From Trichoplax sp. H2 (Eukaryota > Placozoa > Uniplacotomia > Trichoplacea): a stretch of 64,000 bases of DNA. The translations under genes and the position numbers were made by a program. Location of the stretch: positions 124,001 to 188,000 of the forward strand of contig NOWV01000056.1 of assembly GCA_003344405.1 (NCBI GenBank), given 5' to 3'. Within the stretch, counting starts at the first letter, position 1, and every line of letters begins with the position of its first letter. The notes under the pieces were generated by a model. That model was not told where the DNA came from and searched no databases. It worked only from the letters and a program-made list of their open reading frames with translations. Positions 49,901 through 62,960 of this stretch are shown piece after piece.

Positions 49901-52646
49901 TCGATAGGTAAAAATGATAATTACAGTAGTTATTTCCCCTGCTTGTTGTTCATTATTTCTTTCTAATATCTCACGCATACTTCCAAGTTATATTAACTTC
50001 TACGTGGAAAAGGCCTCGCGAAGTATTGTACGTAAAGTATCACGAAATTTTATAGAACGCAAATTATCACAAATATCTCAAGAAAGCTGTGACTTAGCGG
50101 ATGAAAATCCCGTTTCAAACAGTAAGTTCATCCAATTATATTTGAAAATAGATGTAAAGCTCATTTATTTGATTAGTGCAGACGGGAAACGATTGTCTAG
50201 TATGCTAAAAAGATTCATGTATCACTTACATAATAAAGAACAAACACCTAACAAAATTAAAGTGACATTGAAAGATATCCAAAAAATGGCAGCTAGCCCA
50301 GCTCATTTTTCACGCGGCATGCAATACAAAGATAATATAGAATCACTGACACCCATACGCAATGACAGCAACGGCTTAATGACATTAAATTGTGTCTGTA
50401 AGTGAATTTACTTTAATAAGATGTACACATTAGTGAATTATACCGAAGTTGTTATTTATCAGACGGTGTCGACAATATTCTATTGGAGACTACATTATCA
50501 AACTTTCTGCTACCATCTTGTATAGGCAAAGGAACCCGAGATGTGCCATACAAGGCTTCAGCTGTTATTGGCTGTTCCGGTAATAAGACAATCAGATAGT
50601 ACTTCTAACTGCGTACTCAATCGCATTTATGCGTTTGCTTGTTTACAAGTTAGCCATGTTGTGTTTATAGGTATACTCTCCGCTCAATGCTCCTGTCCTG
50701 TTGGTATGACAGGCACATGCAAGCATGTTACTGCTATGTTGTTAGTCCAGTTAGATCAACAGAGATCAAATGAAGATGATACTACGGTATTGAATAATTA
50801 TTGAATATCATGTCTGAGCATGATCAACGTAATGATAACATCGGGCATATTCTTAGGATGAAGAAAGCGGATCAGAAGAGCGGACGATGCGCAAACCATC
50901 ACCTACACTAACACGTAAACAGTCTAATAAATTCCGGTCGCTACCATCGTGGCTGAATTCCACACAGGTTAATAATCACTTTCTAATCGCTGTAGATTTT
51001 TAATTTTTATCATAACGTTGACTCGATGAATCGGTCATGTTGTATGGATGGCTTATGCATACTACACGTATCTTCCGTCAATGTTATAATAGAGCACAAC
51101 GGATAACGAATCTGTTGAAACTAAAGGCACACAACAAGAAACCTCTAAGGACGTTAAAACACAACTCGATTTTAGTGATTCAAAGTTAGAAAATGCTACC
51201 CCAAATTTTTCAAATTCAGTCAGTGATGACGATTTGATAAATGACCCCGAAGCAACACAACCCTATGATATGAATAACCAACAAACAAATGGTGTGCAAT
51301 TAACTCGCCATCTAACGCCTGATCTCGCACAAGTAAAAACAAGTTCGATGGGATTTAAGAGAAAGAAAATGTATGTAGTATTCGTCATCACTGAATATTC
51401 AGGGTTAACTAAACAGTAATTAGCATTTCCCTTCCTTACTTTGACTGATATTTATTTTGAATGCGAATTTGTGAATAGCATACTCATTTTAATAATTTTT
51501 TAACCTTAATTGTAACCCACTAGAAAAGCTAGAAGAATAATTGCAACGACCTTGATTCGCGATTATTATTTGTGACGCCATATATTTTAATTTTAAACTA
51601 ACATTTTCTTGTACCAGAACTAAGCAAGAAGCAGTAAAAAGAATTATATACCATATGTCGGTGCAAGAGCTGGTTGACACTGCTAGAGAAATTGTAAATG
51701 TTGAGGTATAGACAGTTGGACATTGCTAATCTAGCTAGATGTTTTAGAGCTTAGATATGTTACATGGTATGTGTTAATGAGAGTACCAATACACAAACTT
51801 TTAGCGTATGAAAACAGGAGAGAATCTGAGCTCCGATAGCAATGCTCATACAAGTCAAAATTCCAATGACAAAGACGATGAATCGGATTCCAATCGGTAT
51901 TTAAATTTAGTTACACTTAATTTATTATACATATATGTACTCAAATTCGGTAAAGAAATATGATTTAGCATGACTTTAATATTTCTTTGTGGTCAAAGTG
52001 AAACGAAAACTCAAAAAGCAAACATTACCTGTAATGATATTCTGGATGAACTATTTTCCGATAATCTCAACGGCCAACCCAATACACTGTAAATAAATAT
52101 TGCAAATATTGTGTAGTAATTATAATCAATCTAATAAGAAAGTAGATTGTACTATTGATATTTTTTATCAACATATTCTTGAATAGGCCAACGCCGAGTG
52201 AATCTTTTAAAAGGAATCGTAATCGTAGCAGCCTCGGTGACAGTAGGATTCTGGTTCAAAAATCATTTCTACAGAATCAGTCTGACTCGATTTTAGAAAC
52301 TGTACCTGGAAGCTACATTCCAGAAACTTTTATTGATAGCATCCAACCAAATAAACGAAAGAGTATCTGGGTCGATCCATCCCCCGAAGCTACTTCAACG
52401 ACAAAGTTACAAAAATGTCATGATGATAAGGACATTGTAAGCTACGTTCCGGAAACTCCAACGTCAAGCGAAGACGCTATTCCTAGTGTAAATAAATCTT
52501 ATCAATCATCATTATGTAGTAGTGTTAGTCAAACGAATACTGGTAATCTCTGGGAAGCGAGTAATGAAGGCAACTCTTTGAAGGAAACAGATCGTGGCAA
52601 AGTTGAACCTGTAATTGATTTATCATTTTTGGATGAACTAATCTAA
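46934..52646 (+). CDS. P-loop kinase / degenerate HAD / SWIM zinc-finger protein
   Basis: Seventeen exons, all with GT-AG introns, join in phase to 3,135 bp (1,044 residues): 46934-46975, 47691-47822, 48090-48167, 48281-48524, 48671-48916, 49089-49213, 49301-49531, 49633-49907, 49988-50397, 50463-50579, 50671-50786, 50857-50967, 51093-51370, 51618-51705, 51805-51896, 51999-52088, 52187-52646. Residues 10-17 are a Walker A loop, GPPHTGKT, made only by joining exons 1 and 2. GFNVVVDD at 59-66 and CWWARE in exon 4 fit a polynucleotide-kinase-type P-loop kinase. Residues 166-373 read like a HAD phosphatase of the PNKP class, but motif I is FIEWEALL, with Glu where Asp is catalytic. A SWIM finger (C640, C642, C650, H652) follows. 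Residues after 673 are acidic, Ser-rich and probably disordered. In-frame stops precede the ATG. Inferred role: nucleic-acid end repair or sensing. Family and function are not proven. Confidence 0.85.
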
Positions 52647-52649
52647 GTC

Positions 52650-55600
52650 TGGTTGAATTATTAGCCAATCCCCTGTACAGGACTCCTGATTTGAGATTTC
52701 TATCTGTACTATTGGCGACTATTACTCAGTTTCTACAATAGCTATCAAATTGTCATTTAAATACATATGTATGTATATACTCGCGACTGCATGATTTTTC
52801 TATACGTTGCGTATTTGTTTTGTATTTATACTTGTTAACCCCTCCTCTATATTGTAGTATATCTGAGTTACAGTAGTTGGATTTTACTATGATTTTATAA
52901 TGATATGTAATTTAAGCAGCAAATTAAATATTTCTAAATCTTAAAGTGCCGGTATATGCTTCCTGCAGTAGATCTGGTATTGAAATTATTTCTTAGCTAG
53001 TGATGAGATATGCATTCATTGAATGCCGTGAAAGCATTACTAACGACAACGCAAAAAGAATTACTGGTTCCTGAAATCGCCATTCATTACAAACTGATTA
53101 GTCATCATTTCAACAATGCATTTGTCTAGAAACTCCATAGTGTCATTTTATTAACATCAAAATGTATTAGCATTTCCATTTCTAATTTTATATATACAAG
53201 TATAATCGACTAGCAACAGTTAGAGAGTAGTTCGAAAACAGGAGTCGATATTTTACAGCGATTAAATCTTAAATCGTCTACCGTCGTTTCTTATGCCTTA
53301 AATCAAAAAATTGTCAACGTAATTTAGGTCGTGAACAAGGAATACGGATGTTTAATCCCATCCAGTAGTAACAGTTTTCGACTGTTGTAACTCATTTCTC
53401 ACTAACTTTCTTTTGATTCGTCGCTACTAGAAATAATAGCAAGAGTCTAGCCGAAGACATTTCCTATTATGGTTTGTAATTGAATATTGATATTGTCTAT
53501 TCAGACATACTCCACTTTAAAAACTATACTATATATAGTAGCGTTCAAAACTCCCCTTTAATTTGAAGACATACTCAAATTTCAATCATTACGCACGTCA
53601 TCATAAATACCTGTAACTAACGAATAAAACATACATATAGGCGTATCTAGCCTATTCAAGATTGTTCATAGCGCTTTGTTACTGAATTGGAGAACTACTC
53701 TATTGCACGCTAATAAGTAGCCTTCAACTCGTGGGATCCATCGCAATCAGTTTGTTCTACACTTGATATGATAATAGTCAATTTATACATGCCAAATCTA
53801 GCGATGGTGGTTGTCGTCTTTCCATTATTGACTAACAATGAGACAATTAAGAAATGATAAAAGGGACGATTAATAAGATGTAAATGAAGTCAGTATCACC
53901 TTGATTAATTATAAATTGGATAATAATTCAATTTTCATCTGTAATTAATTTATTGACTGATGAGTCAAATATGAAAACAACTGTGTCGGTTAAATAAAAA
54001 GAATAATTAAAATTGGACCATTTTGCACTTAACAATGACCACTATGGCAACTTCAACGATCATTGGATAATTAATATTATCTTATCAACAACAAGATAAA
54101 ATTATACAGTTCATCTAATTCATCTTCTTTTTTTAATCAGTCATTGTTGATGATAATACTATTCAACACGGATAATTGCCTTGTCCATGATAGAGTCAAT
54201 GCCTAGAAGCAACATTGTACCCTTCTTCATCAACTTATTTTAATTTGCCTTCTACCGGTAGCACCATCATATCTAAGTTAACCCTGAGCCGATTTTAATC
54301 GCAGAATACACGCTGAGCTAGATAGGAAGGTAATATGTGCCAGGTTGATCGTGCCGAGTTCAAAAAGTGTTATCCCTAAATTAATTCATGGAGAAGATTC
54401 AAAAAAAGTGATCCAAAAATTGACTCATCCATCCACTTCGCATTTTACTCACAAAATCGATTTATCTATATACATTTTTAGCTAATAACTTTGAAGCCTT
54501 ATCCGTTCTTTTCGAGAACAAAAGCAACGTTATCAAAATTGGCCTGAAAACATCATGATGCTGCCACAATCAAGTTGAAAAGATCTTATAGTAAGAGCAC
54601 AAAAAACAACGAAATTGCTTCATCGATCACATTATTTCCCATCGTTAAACGATCTATGTCATCCAGCGTCTTCATTTCCAACTCTTCTCGTTGAACCAAG
54701 ATAAGTAGATCGAGCTGTCATCGATTTCACACAATTTAAGAAAGGGTTTACGAAATTACAAAGTATCAAAGGTAAGCGTTGTTACAATTAAACTTTGGGG
54801 ATGTTATATAAACCATCCTTAGCACGATAGTGACTGACAAGATATCTAAGGACCGAATGCGTCCAATTTTTCGTACCCTAATTATCCGTGTTTAGTCTTG
54901 TTTGCATACTGTACTTGGCGTTGAAAATGACTGATAAAAGACTGGTATCTTTACACGAAGTAAATCTACCGCTTTATTCACTTATAATTCCTACATCCAT
55001 CTAAGCGATAATGATAATGATAAATTCATTTGCTACAGTCTTAAAAATAGTAAAGCTCTTCATAGCGTTGCTAACGCCGGATAAAATTTGTTAACTGTGT
55101 CTTCGTAAGCCTTTACAGTTCTTCCCATGCTCAAATAGAAGCAGAAGATATATACTATCATTTGTGAAGTGAAATCTTGATTACGCAAATAGATTAATTA
55201 ATGATGAAATTAATGATCACTCCAATATTAGATCTCAATCACAGATATGAAGATTATGAACCCCATTCATTACAAAATAAAGGAGTTTTAATATTCTTAT
55301 CATTAAAGTTACTCGGACATTTTGACAACACCAGGCTTTCAGAGTTTATCAGTGAAAGTGATGGTAATTCTCGGCCACTGTAGATTAAGGTAGATCTACC
55401 AAATAGAACTAGCTTAACCCTATATAAACATATCAATTCAGTAAGAAATGAAAGATTACTGCAATACTCTTATAGAATAATCTATCGATAAGAACAAAAA
55501 CGCCTAGGCTAGATCGAATACCCAATAGGATTATTTCCTAACTGATTTATTCAATTTATTGGAAATGTAGTTTAGCTATTGGTAAAAGCTGTATCCTATT

Positions 55601-57570
55601 GCTATAGCGTGCTTCTACTAATACCGTCATACGAGTATGTCGGTAAATAAAGGCTTTCGAGATTTTTTCTTAAGTGCCGGTACCACGCGATTATCGCCAT
55701 CACGTAAATGAAAAATTTCGTTTGCAGTACCCAACAGCAACATCGATTCTCAATTTTTATTCATCGTTCGTTTGATCAGTGAATTTAGAGGCGCTTTCAT
55801 AACTATCAAGAGAATCAATTTTGTCGTTTTAATTTAAGATTTCCTGCCGTAATTCGAGACGTACTCATATAGCCCATGGTCCCCATTTCCCTCAGCACCA
55901 TTGTCGTAGCGTATTATTTTTTATTTTTTATTCGTTTACAGATTGACACTTTAATGAATCAAGTAACTTTTAATCACTTTAGCGTACCTTCAGATTATAA
56001 GTCTCAATGGTTCATTACAATTAAGATATCCTTCTCTATCAGGAAATGTTTTTGTAGTCTGTTGGATATTGCTACACCAATACAACTGATGTTTATGCGA
56101 GTAAATTGCAATACAAATCAACCAATCATGGTTATATAACGGAATCATTTGTTCGTTTCATCCGATTTATGAGTATTAATGAGTCGCAATGGAATAGTGT
56201 AGTGGCTAGGGTAATCTTATTCAATCTATTCATGCGTTCCATACGGTAATGAAATTGAATTTTTGGATTCTCATATTAATCTGTAACTATTCTTACTATA
56301 AGCCAATTTTACAGCACTTGGGTAGGTGATGCAAAGATATAGCGTAATTTGTTTGGCATATCATTGGAGATGAAATTCAAGATCGCTTTAAGCAAGGAGT
56401 GATGGCTGCTATCGACTTTAGGGTTAAAAATTTTTAAATTATTACTTTTGCCCTAATTTACAACACTTTCAAGACATGTTATTGCCGTCTATCACATCAA
56501 TACAGCCATTAGCATCTTTCTTTAGCATATCAATAAATTACAATGAAGTCCATAAATATTAAAACCTATTGTCACCTTTAGGTATTAATGCACTTTTATC
56601 CCCCGGCATGATTAATAGTTGAAATTTGTTAAGGATTGAAATTAATACGCTGTAAGTAAATCTACTCTTTGTTTGTAAAATTGAACAATTAGTCTTCAAA
56701 AGCTGCAAAGCTTCGCAAACTCTCGAAATTCGAATAGAGTTTGAATAATTGAAGATTCCGTGCTAAAAAAAATCGATATATCCACAGTATGTAGCTCAGA
56801 AACACTTTATAATCCTTGTAGTAGAATGTCTATGATATCTTAAATAAAAGAAGTCACAGGCCATAATTTTCTTTATACGTTTATCCATCCACTAGCATTA
56901 ATAAATCTATAATAGTTATGGAATTTACATACCACAAATTTCAATTCTTCCTGCGATTAAAATGCCGATAACAAAATAATTCAACTGACTCATCAATACT
57001 TTATTGAATTTCAAAAATGGAAGGATGAAAAAATATTTTATTGGGCATTCCTTTAGCCTAATTATTGAAAATTATCCATATTATGAAGAAGTCTATTAAA
57101 AGCAATCAAGAATTTATATTATTTGCCAATAACTCCCACATACTACGGTTCAATAACGCTCTTCTATTTTCTAACAATAGATATCGTAGATATAGTATCC
57201 TGTAAAAGCTTTCAACAAACTATCGATAGTTTGTTAACAGTAATACACGCTAATACAATCTTGAGTTTGACTACTATCAATAGCTTTATCCATGTATCTT
57301 GAAAGGAAGCTGTGGACTGCAATAATTCATTCATGAATTATCGATGGATAGAATGGATCCAAAAATAGTAATAGGACTATAGTATGGTAAATTGAACTCG
57401 GTATTATTCTTATACTAATCCTACGCCAAAATTGACAGCAATCTATCTGGTTCCATTCATTAATGGAAGGGACATTCAAGCTTAAAGTTGTTCGATAATG
57501 TTCACAATGAATCGAAAATCATGGAACGATTGTATATCTCAAACAGAGAGGGAGGCAATAATCCTAAGGC
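52650..57570. other. Spacer with possible decayed coding sequence
   Basis: No intact gene was recognised. On the minus strand, 54800-54480 and 55760-55640 contain coding-like stretches in single frames (for example EELEMKTLDDIDRLTMGNN and NEIFHLRDGDNRVV) that end in stops and lack clear splice joins. A repeated MLLLG phrase begins one at 54216 and one at 55744. The remainder is AT-rich. Confidence 0.3.
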
Positions 57571-57574
57571 GATA

Positions 57575-58280
57575 TAGAAATAGAAAGATTAATTTTCCAT
57601 TTTTGGGGAAATAATACCAATAGCTGTCATTTTGAAATGGTTATAGACAATTCATGGACTATGATTTCATGGCTTAGCTTGATTATAGTGTTAGGCATTG
57701 ATAGAATTAAAAATTATATCAATAGAAAGATTGATTTTCTAATTTTTCGTAAACAATCCCAATAGCCACCATTTTGAAATAGTTATAGGCAATCATTTTG
57801 ATGTCGAGACTTATTGGCTTAGCTTGCTTACAATATTAGACATTGGTAGAATTGAAAATTAGATCAATAGAAAGATTGATTATCTAGCCTTTCATAAACA
57901 ATCTCAAAACTGTCATTCTGAAATAGTTATAGATAAAAATTTAGGTGTCATGATTTCATAGTTTAGTTTTCTTATACAGTTAGACATGGATAGAGTGAAA
58001 ATGGAAAGATTTGATCTTCAATTTTTTATAAATAATCCCAATAGCTGCGATTTTGAGAATGGCTGCGAGCAATAGTTTGTGTGTCATGATTTCATGGCTT
58101 AGCTTGCTCATAGGGTTAAGCATTAATAGAATAAAATTGGAAAGGTTGATTTTCGAATTTTGGGGTCAATAATCCCAATAGCTGACATTTCGAAATAGTT
58201 ACAGGCAATAATTTGAATGCCATGATATCATGGCTTAGCTTACTTATAGAGTTAGGTATTGATAGAATTTTAAATCGAGG
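57575..58280 (+). repeat. Tandem repeat, about 140-bp unit, 5 copies
   Basis: Units begin near 57581, 57722, 57868, 58002 and 58138 with ATAGAAAGATTGATTTTC-like text. Each contains AATCCCAATAGCTG, ATTTTGAAATAGTTATAGGC, ATGATTTCATGGCTTAGC, and TTAGGCATTGATAGAAT. Copies are moderately diverged. Confidence 0.9.
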
Positions 58281-59826
58281 CATAATCGATGAGCATCAAA
58301 TCGATGCAGACAATCCTGTAAGTAAACATTCAGCAATTATTATCTCTATTCAGAATTCGAGTGCAACTTATTCTGAATTGATTGATTGTCTGTAATTTAG
58401 TATCTATATTAGAGCACTGGCAAGTCATGACAACGAATAAGCACGTGTATTTTACTGGAAACTTTATTTAACAGTAGACTATAAGTACTTTAATATTCCG
58501 ATTACCAATTCTCTATTGTTTTGCATTATCTAAGATTTCTACACTTTAATTTTTATTGAATAAATTTATCGTGAGAAATGAAAAGCAGATCACAAGTGCC
58601 TTCATATTTAGATTGCCAGTTCTCTATTTTATTCGCCATTGGCTGACTTTTCTGGGCTTCAATTCTCATTGAAAAACATTATCATGATGAATATAGGATT
58701 TATACTTACTCGATTTATTTCCGTCAGTATTTCATTTCCACTCTACGTATCGTTGTACTCCGTCATCGCAGTATATATCACCATGAGTTAAATTGAAATT
58801 TAAAAAGACTTTTTAATACTGTGTTCTAAGAAGCGAAATGACTATAGGATGTTTGTGAAATAGTAAACTTGATGTAGAGTTGTTACGGAGTAACTTTTGC
58901 ATAGCTTTTATAACATAGTTTCCATAAGATAACTTATCTAAAAATGTGTTCACATTAGTTTATCTATAACGTTTTGCATCTTTTCAATAGATAACGGTAT
59001 AGTTAGATGATGTTATCTATAAACTAATAATAAATGTTTATGTCGATTTACTATAAAATTGACTGGCGTTTCAAGAGAGACTAGCATTGCTGTTCCTCTT
59101 GATGATAGGAGATTGTCAGTATTTAGAGCCGCACTGTAAGTAGATATCGGGGAGGACAAACTTGACAGTAAACTCATAGGTTTATTTTTTGTGATAGCTT
59201 AATTTTCTCCTCGCCACAAATTTCGATTTGTGGTAACAGTTTATTTCATGGATATGATCATCGCATCGATCTATACGGATTGCGAGTATTTGGTATAACT
59301 TAAGTAGTATAAGTATAGTAAATACCTTATATGATAAACGCATAAATTTAAATAGCGAAATGATCGTTGAATATTTGTGAAATAGTAAATTTGATGTACC
59401 GTACTGTATATTTCATGTATATGATAATCATATCGAGCTGTATAGATACTAGTAACGTCAATATTTACTACCCATTGCGAGTACTTGATGTGACTTAACT
59501 AGTAGGCATATTGTGGATACTCTATTCAAGATGGCCTATTTCTTTACCATGATAAATTTTATGTTTACTTGCATACAATATTTACTCATGGCAAAATCTT
59601 GCCCACAGGCAAGCTTAACTGCATCTTTTCTAATATTAATTTGTTGTTTTCTATCTTTCACAGAACTATACCCGGCATGATTAAGCATCGATCAAGCAGT
59701 CAGTAATTTCATATTTAACCTATTAAGCCTTTCTATTGCTACAATTTAAAGAAAACAAAGCTTGAAGAAATATCTTATCTCCTATTAAATTATTTATCCT
59801 TTCTATTTGTTAACTGATCCTTTATT
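58281..59826. other. Spacer with a diverged duplicated segment
   Basis: About 58835-58880 (AGCGAAATGACTATAGGATG and onward) recurs at 59358-59400. The ATTTCATGGATATGATCATC block near 59245 recurs near 59410. This suggests an old duplication of about 500 bp. No gene was recognised. Confidence 0.4.
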
Positions 59827-60759
59827 ATGGCTAGAAGAAGCGATCCATTAGCTCACTCTTGGTCTGGTAATAGTATGGTCTTACCGCCGATACCAAATCA
59901 ACATCATAGCGAAGCTCCAACTCCTTTACGCCATCATCGTAATCATGGGGTAGCCACATCAAGTCATGATGCCAATCATAACGTAAAGTTAGTTCCAAAT
60001 CATATAGGACGTCTGTTAAGTGAAGAACATGGACGTAGCAGAACATTAAGTAGTCCGATGATGTTTGATCGCCAACGCGCCAATTCATTTACAGCAGCAG
60101 CCTCCAATTCAATTTTAGCTATAAGCGAGAGTGAAAATGCTATGAAACAATCCAATTCTATTGATACTATCGATCATAAGAAAATGTTGAAAAAACTACA
60201 TCATCGTTCGGTAACTATGATCTCCATTAATGGTAGTTTAGGTCATGATAATGCAGGGGCAGTATCATTAACCGATAAAGCACTATTAAGCCCCAAGTTG
60301 TTACGTTCAGCACGTTATTCCACACCGGCAGCTGTATCCAATAATATTGAATCAGAATCAAGTAGAGGTGGTTCAGAAAATCCCAGTCGGCCTGTATCCA
60401 TCGATGATTATAAAACTCTATTAGGAACAATGGATCAAGAAAGCAATAAATTGCAGTCACTAAATGATCCAGATACACGAAATCATCAATCACATCATGC
60501 TGATCAAGGCACAAACGACGAAAATGATAATTCAGCATTAATTGACGACGATCATTCCAAGAAACAACAAGGCAATAGTGTGGACAAAAATCGACGTATT
60601 CGTCCAAGTCAAAATAATCCAACAGAAGTCGGCCAGCACCAAGCTGATCAAGACTATCGAGCTGTTAATCGTGCAAAATGTGAAAGCTGGCTGGATGGCT
60701 TAAAGGATATTGATTATAGCATGCCTACAGCAGACGTGATTACCGATTATAACGATTAA
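59827..60759 (+). CDS. Intronless gene for a disordered 310-residue protein
   Basis: A long open frame with balanced codon use in an AT-rich setting. The product is rich in Ser, Asn, His, Asp and Gln, with no membrane helix or signal peptide, so it is predicted to be mostly disordered. There are His-rich runs near residues 26-52, Ser/Arg motifs near 70-85, a basic helix-like stretch DHKKMLKKLHHRS near 116-128, and an acidic Asn/Asp-rich region near 205-245. The most ordered-looking part is the C-terminal KCESWLDGLKDIDYSM, which may be a short binding motif. I do not recognise the family. The start is the first ATG after AT-rich DNA. Frames antisense to it are shadows. Confidence 0.75.
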   Translation: MARRSDPLAHSWSGNSMVLPPIPNQHHSEAPTPLRHHRNHGVATSSHDANHNVKLVPNHIGRLLSEEHGRSRTLSSPMMFDRQRANSFTAAASNSILAISESENAMKQSNSIDTIDHKKMLKKLHHRSVTMISINGSLGHDNAGAVSLTDKALLSPKLLRSARYSTPAAVSNNIESESSRGGSENPSRPVSIDDYKTLLGTMDQESNKLQSLNDPDTRNHQSHHADQGTNDENDNSALIDDDHSKKQQGNSVDKNRRIRPSQNNPTEVGQHQADQDYRAVNRAKCESWLDGLKDIDYSMPTADVITDYND

Positions 60760-60762
60760 GTA

Positions 60763-62960
60763 CTACAGAAATGTTGTATTGCCTTCCATCACTACAAATT
60801 ACCTCTCTTTCATGAAGTTTCCATTTTAAATGATCTGTAACTATTTAGTATATTTTTGATTTTAAAAAATTAGTATGAGCAAGTAGTCGGTCATCAATAT
60901 GACCAGATATTGCAAGCAAAATCGATCTGAATATAATAGGGAAACTTAGTTTCTGTTGATGTAAATTATTGAATGTAATGTAGTGGTTATTTTGCAATTT
61001 CGAGGACGTTCTCATTTTTGTTCTTGATAAATTCACACGCTTGAAAACAAGTTTTATTTCTCCTTGGTTAGCGCGATCCTTACAGCTGCTAAAAAAATAT
61101 TCTTGAAAAAAATTAAGCCACTGTAATAGTACTATCGGTTTTAAACTATCTTTTCTTTCCTATACACTAAAAAAAGTTAGAAAACCAGCGAATCTATATT
61201 GCAATATAGGCAGTGAATGTCTAATTCTCGAAAGATATTAAAATTGCGTGATATAGGAAGCTTATTTCGCTCTTTGACCTAGATAATTTTCAGATTTGTA
61301 CATCCTTCAAGAGGCTGCTACTTGATCTGTATTAATGTACAGAAAATGATGTAAATATGATTTATCTATTTTTCGTTTTAGCGGATTAATGTAGGCAAAT
61401 AGTCTACCGTGTAATAGGACCAATTTTACGCGGTACTATGTCTAGTAAAAGTGGCTAAAATACAATAAAATGTATTGCATTCTTGCGAACATTAGTGTCT
61501 GACTAAGTTCAGAGAAAAGTGCATAAAATATTCTGTAATTATAGATTCTATCTCAATAAAATGAGCTATCGTCTGTATCAACGCGTATCGAGTGTTTAGA
61601 GCGGCATTTCCGTCATCTGTTGGCAAAGCGAGTAAGCGAGGATATCCTATTTCATATTATTGTATGATAGCTTAGTTAGCCCATTCGTCTAAATGTGCAA
61701 GGATACACGTATATGGCTGAATCATCAGAATCAATGCTAATGTCAATCATTGTATCTTGATTAGATATATCCTCAGTTTAGCTAAGCAATTTGCTAATGG
61801 TATCGCCATGTTTGTTGATCGATCAAGGATTGCAGCGTATATCTTCTAATCAGGAGATTATCATGTTTTATTACTAAAATGAGAGTTTGATTTACCTTCT
61901 AGTAGTCTTCTTGCTGAATATGCTTAGAACTTTATGGTAATAGTATCTGATTCTATACCGATTGCATTATATCTAGTTTACTCGATTTAAATATATTTTA
62001 TGTGAAAGAATAATTTTTACCACGATTTATGGTTCTATAAACAAGAATGGTGTTACTTATGAGATTCCCTTCCATTTCCCAGCTTATATCTCAATCGATA
62101 TTGAATTGTACGATTTCTGCAGAAGGCCAGTATGGTTCTTTGGCAATTGGGTATAACAAGTTTCCATTTTGTAGACTCTACTAAATTGTCCCGTGTACAA
62201 ATGTGATTAAATCCTATTGAAAACGTAATTTCAAACTAATTTACGCGTAAGTTAGAGGTGTATTAATCCTGCAAGACACAAGGCTTTAGGGCTAAGGCAG
62301 GGGTATGGCCTTCAATCATGGCAACCTTGAAAACTGGTAACAAGCATTATCCTAGTCTTGATTGATTTTATTATTGCAAGGGGAATGGAGTATTCTTCCC
62401 TCCATTTAATACTCATTGAATGGATACTAATCATTTTACTTAAGCCTTACACAGGCGAACTTGCAGTCTAAAATAAAGTCTTTCGTTTGTATATTCAAAG
62501 CTGTAATTATAATCCATTGTAATTTGCAATGGGAATATTAGAATAGAGTAAAGAATGATATGAATATGCAATTGCGTAAGTTCTGATGGCAGAAAAACAG
62601 GTCGATTCCTGAACACAGTACGTCTAAGTCTATCGGCGTCGATTTAGATCTTTAAAATGTTTTATACTATCAAATTGCTATCATATTGGAGGATTTATTA
62701 CATTTTTAATGACTTGATTAGAATACGGTATATCTCCATATTCCGATAATAGGAATATTAGAATATATCGTATTATTATTATCGTAAGGATTCCGTCGAG
62801 AAATTGCTGTAACAAATGATTCTAGAACCATCCTTCTTGCATGATTCTGATGGAGACGCTACTAAACATTTTATTATATTTATAACAGCTTAGAATCCAT
62901 ATCAATATCTCAATAGCATATCGTAATACATGGTATTTCGGTTCAAAATTACTATAAGAT
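60763..62960. other. AT-rich spacer
   Basis: No gene recognised. The segment 61390-61610 has LTR-like features (TATA-like GCATAAAATAT, then CAATAAAATGAG), but no ends or target duplication could be found. Confidence 0.35.

Noticed and set aside
49748-49978. Minus-strand frame across the kinase/HAD/SWIM gene
   Set aside because: It is the antisense shadow of a well-phased plus-strand exon.
59831-60622. Minus-strand frames of 85 and 131 codons
   Set aside because: They are antisense to the 310-codon gene; the Asp/His/Tyr-rich composition reflects its codons read backward.
61390-61610. LTR-like segment with TATA and AATAAA motifs
   Set aside because: I could not find TG...CA termini with a target duplication, so it is not called as an element.
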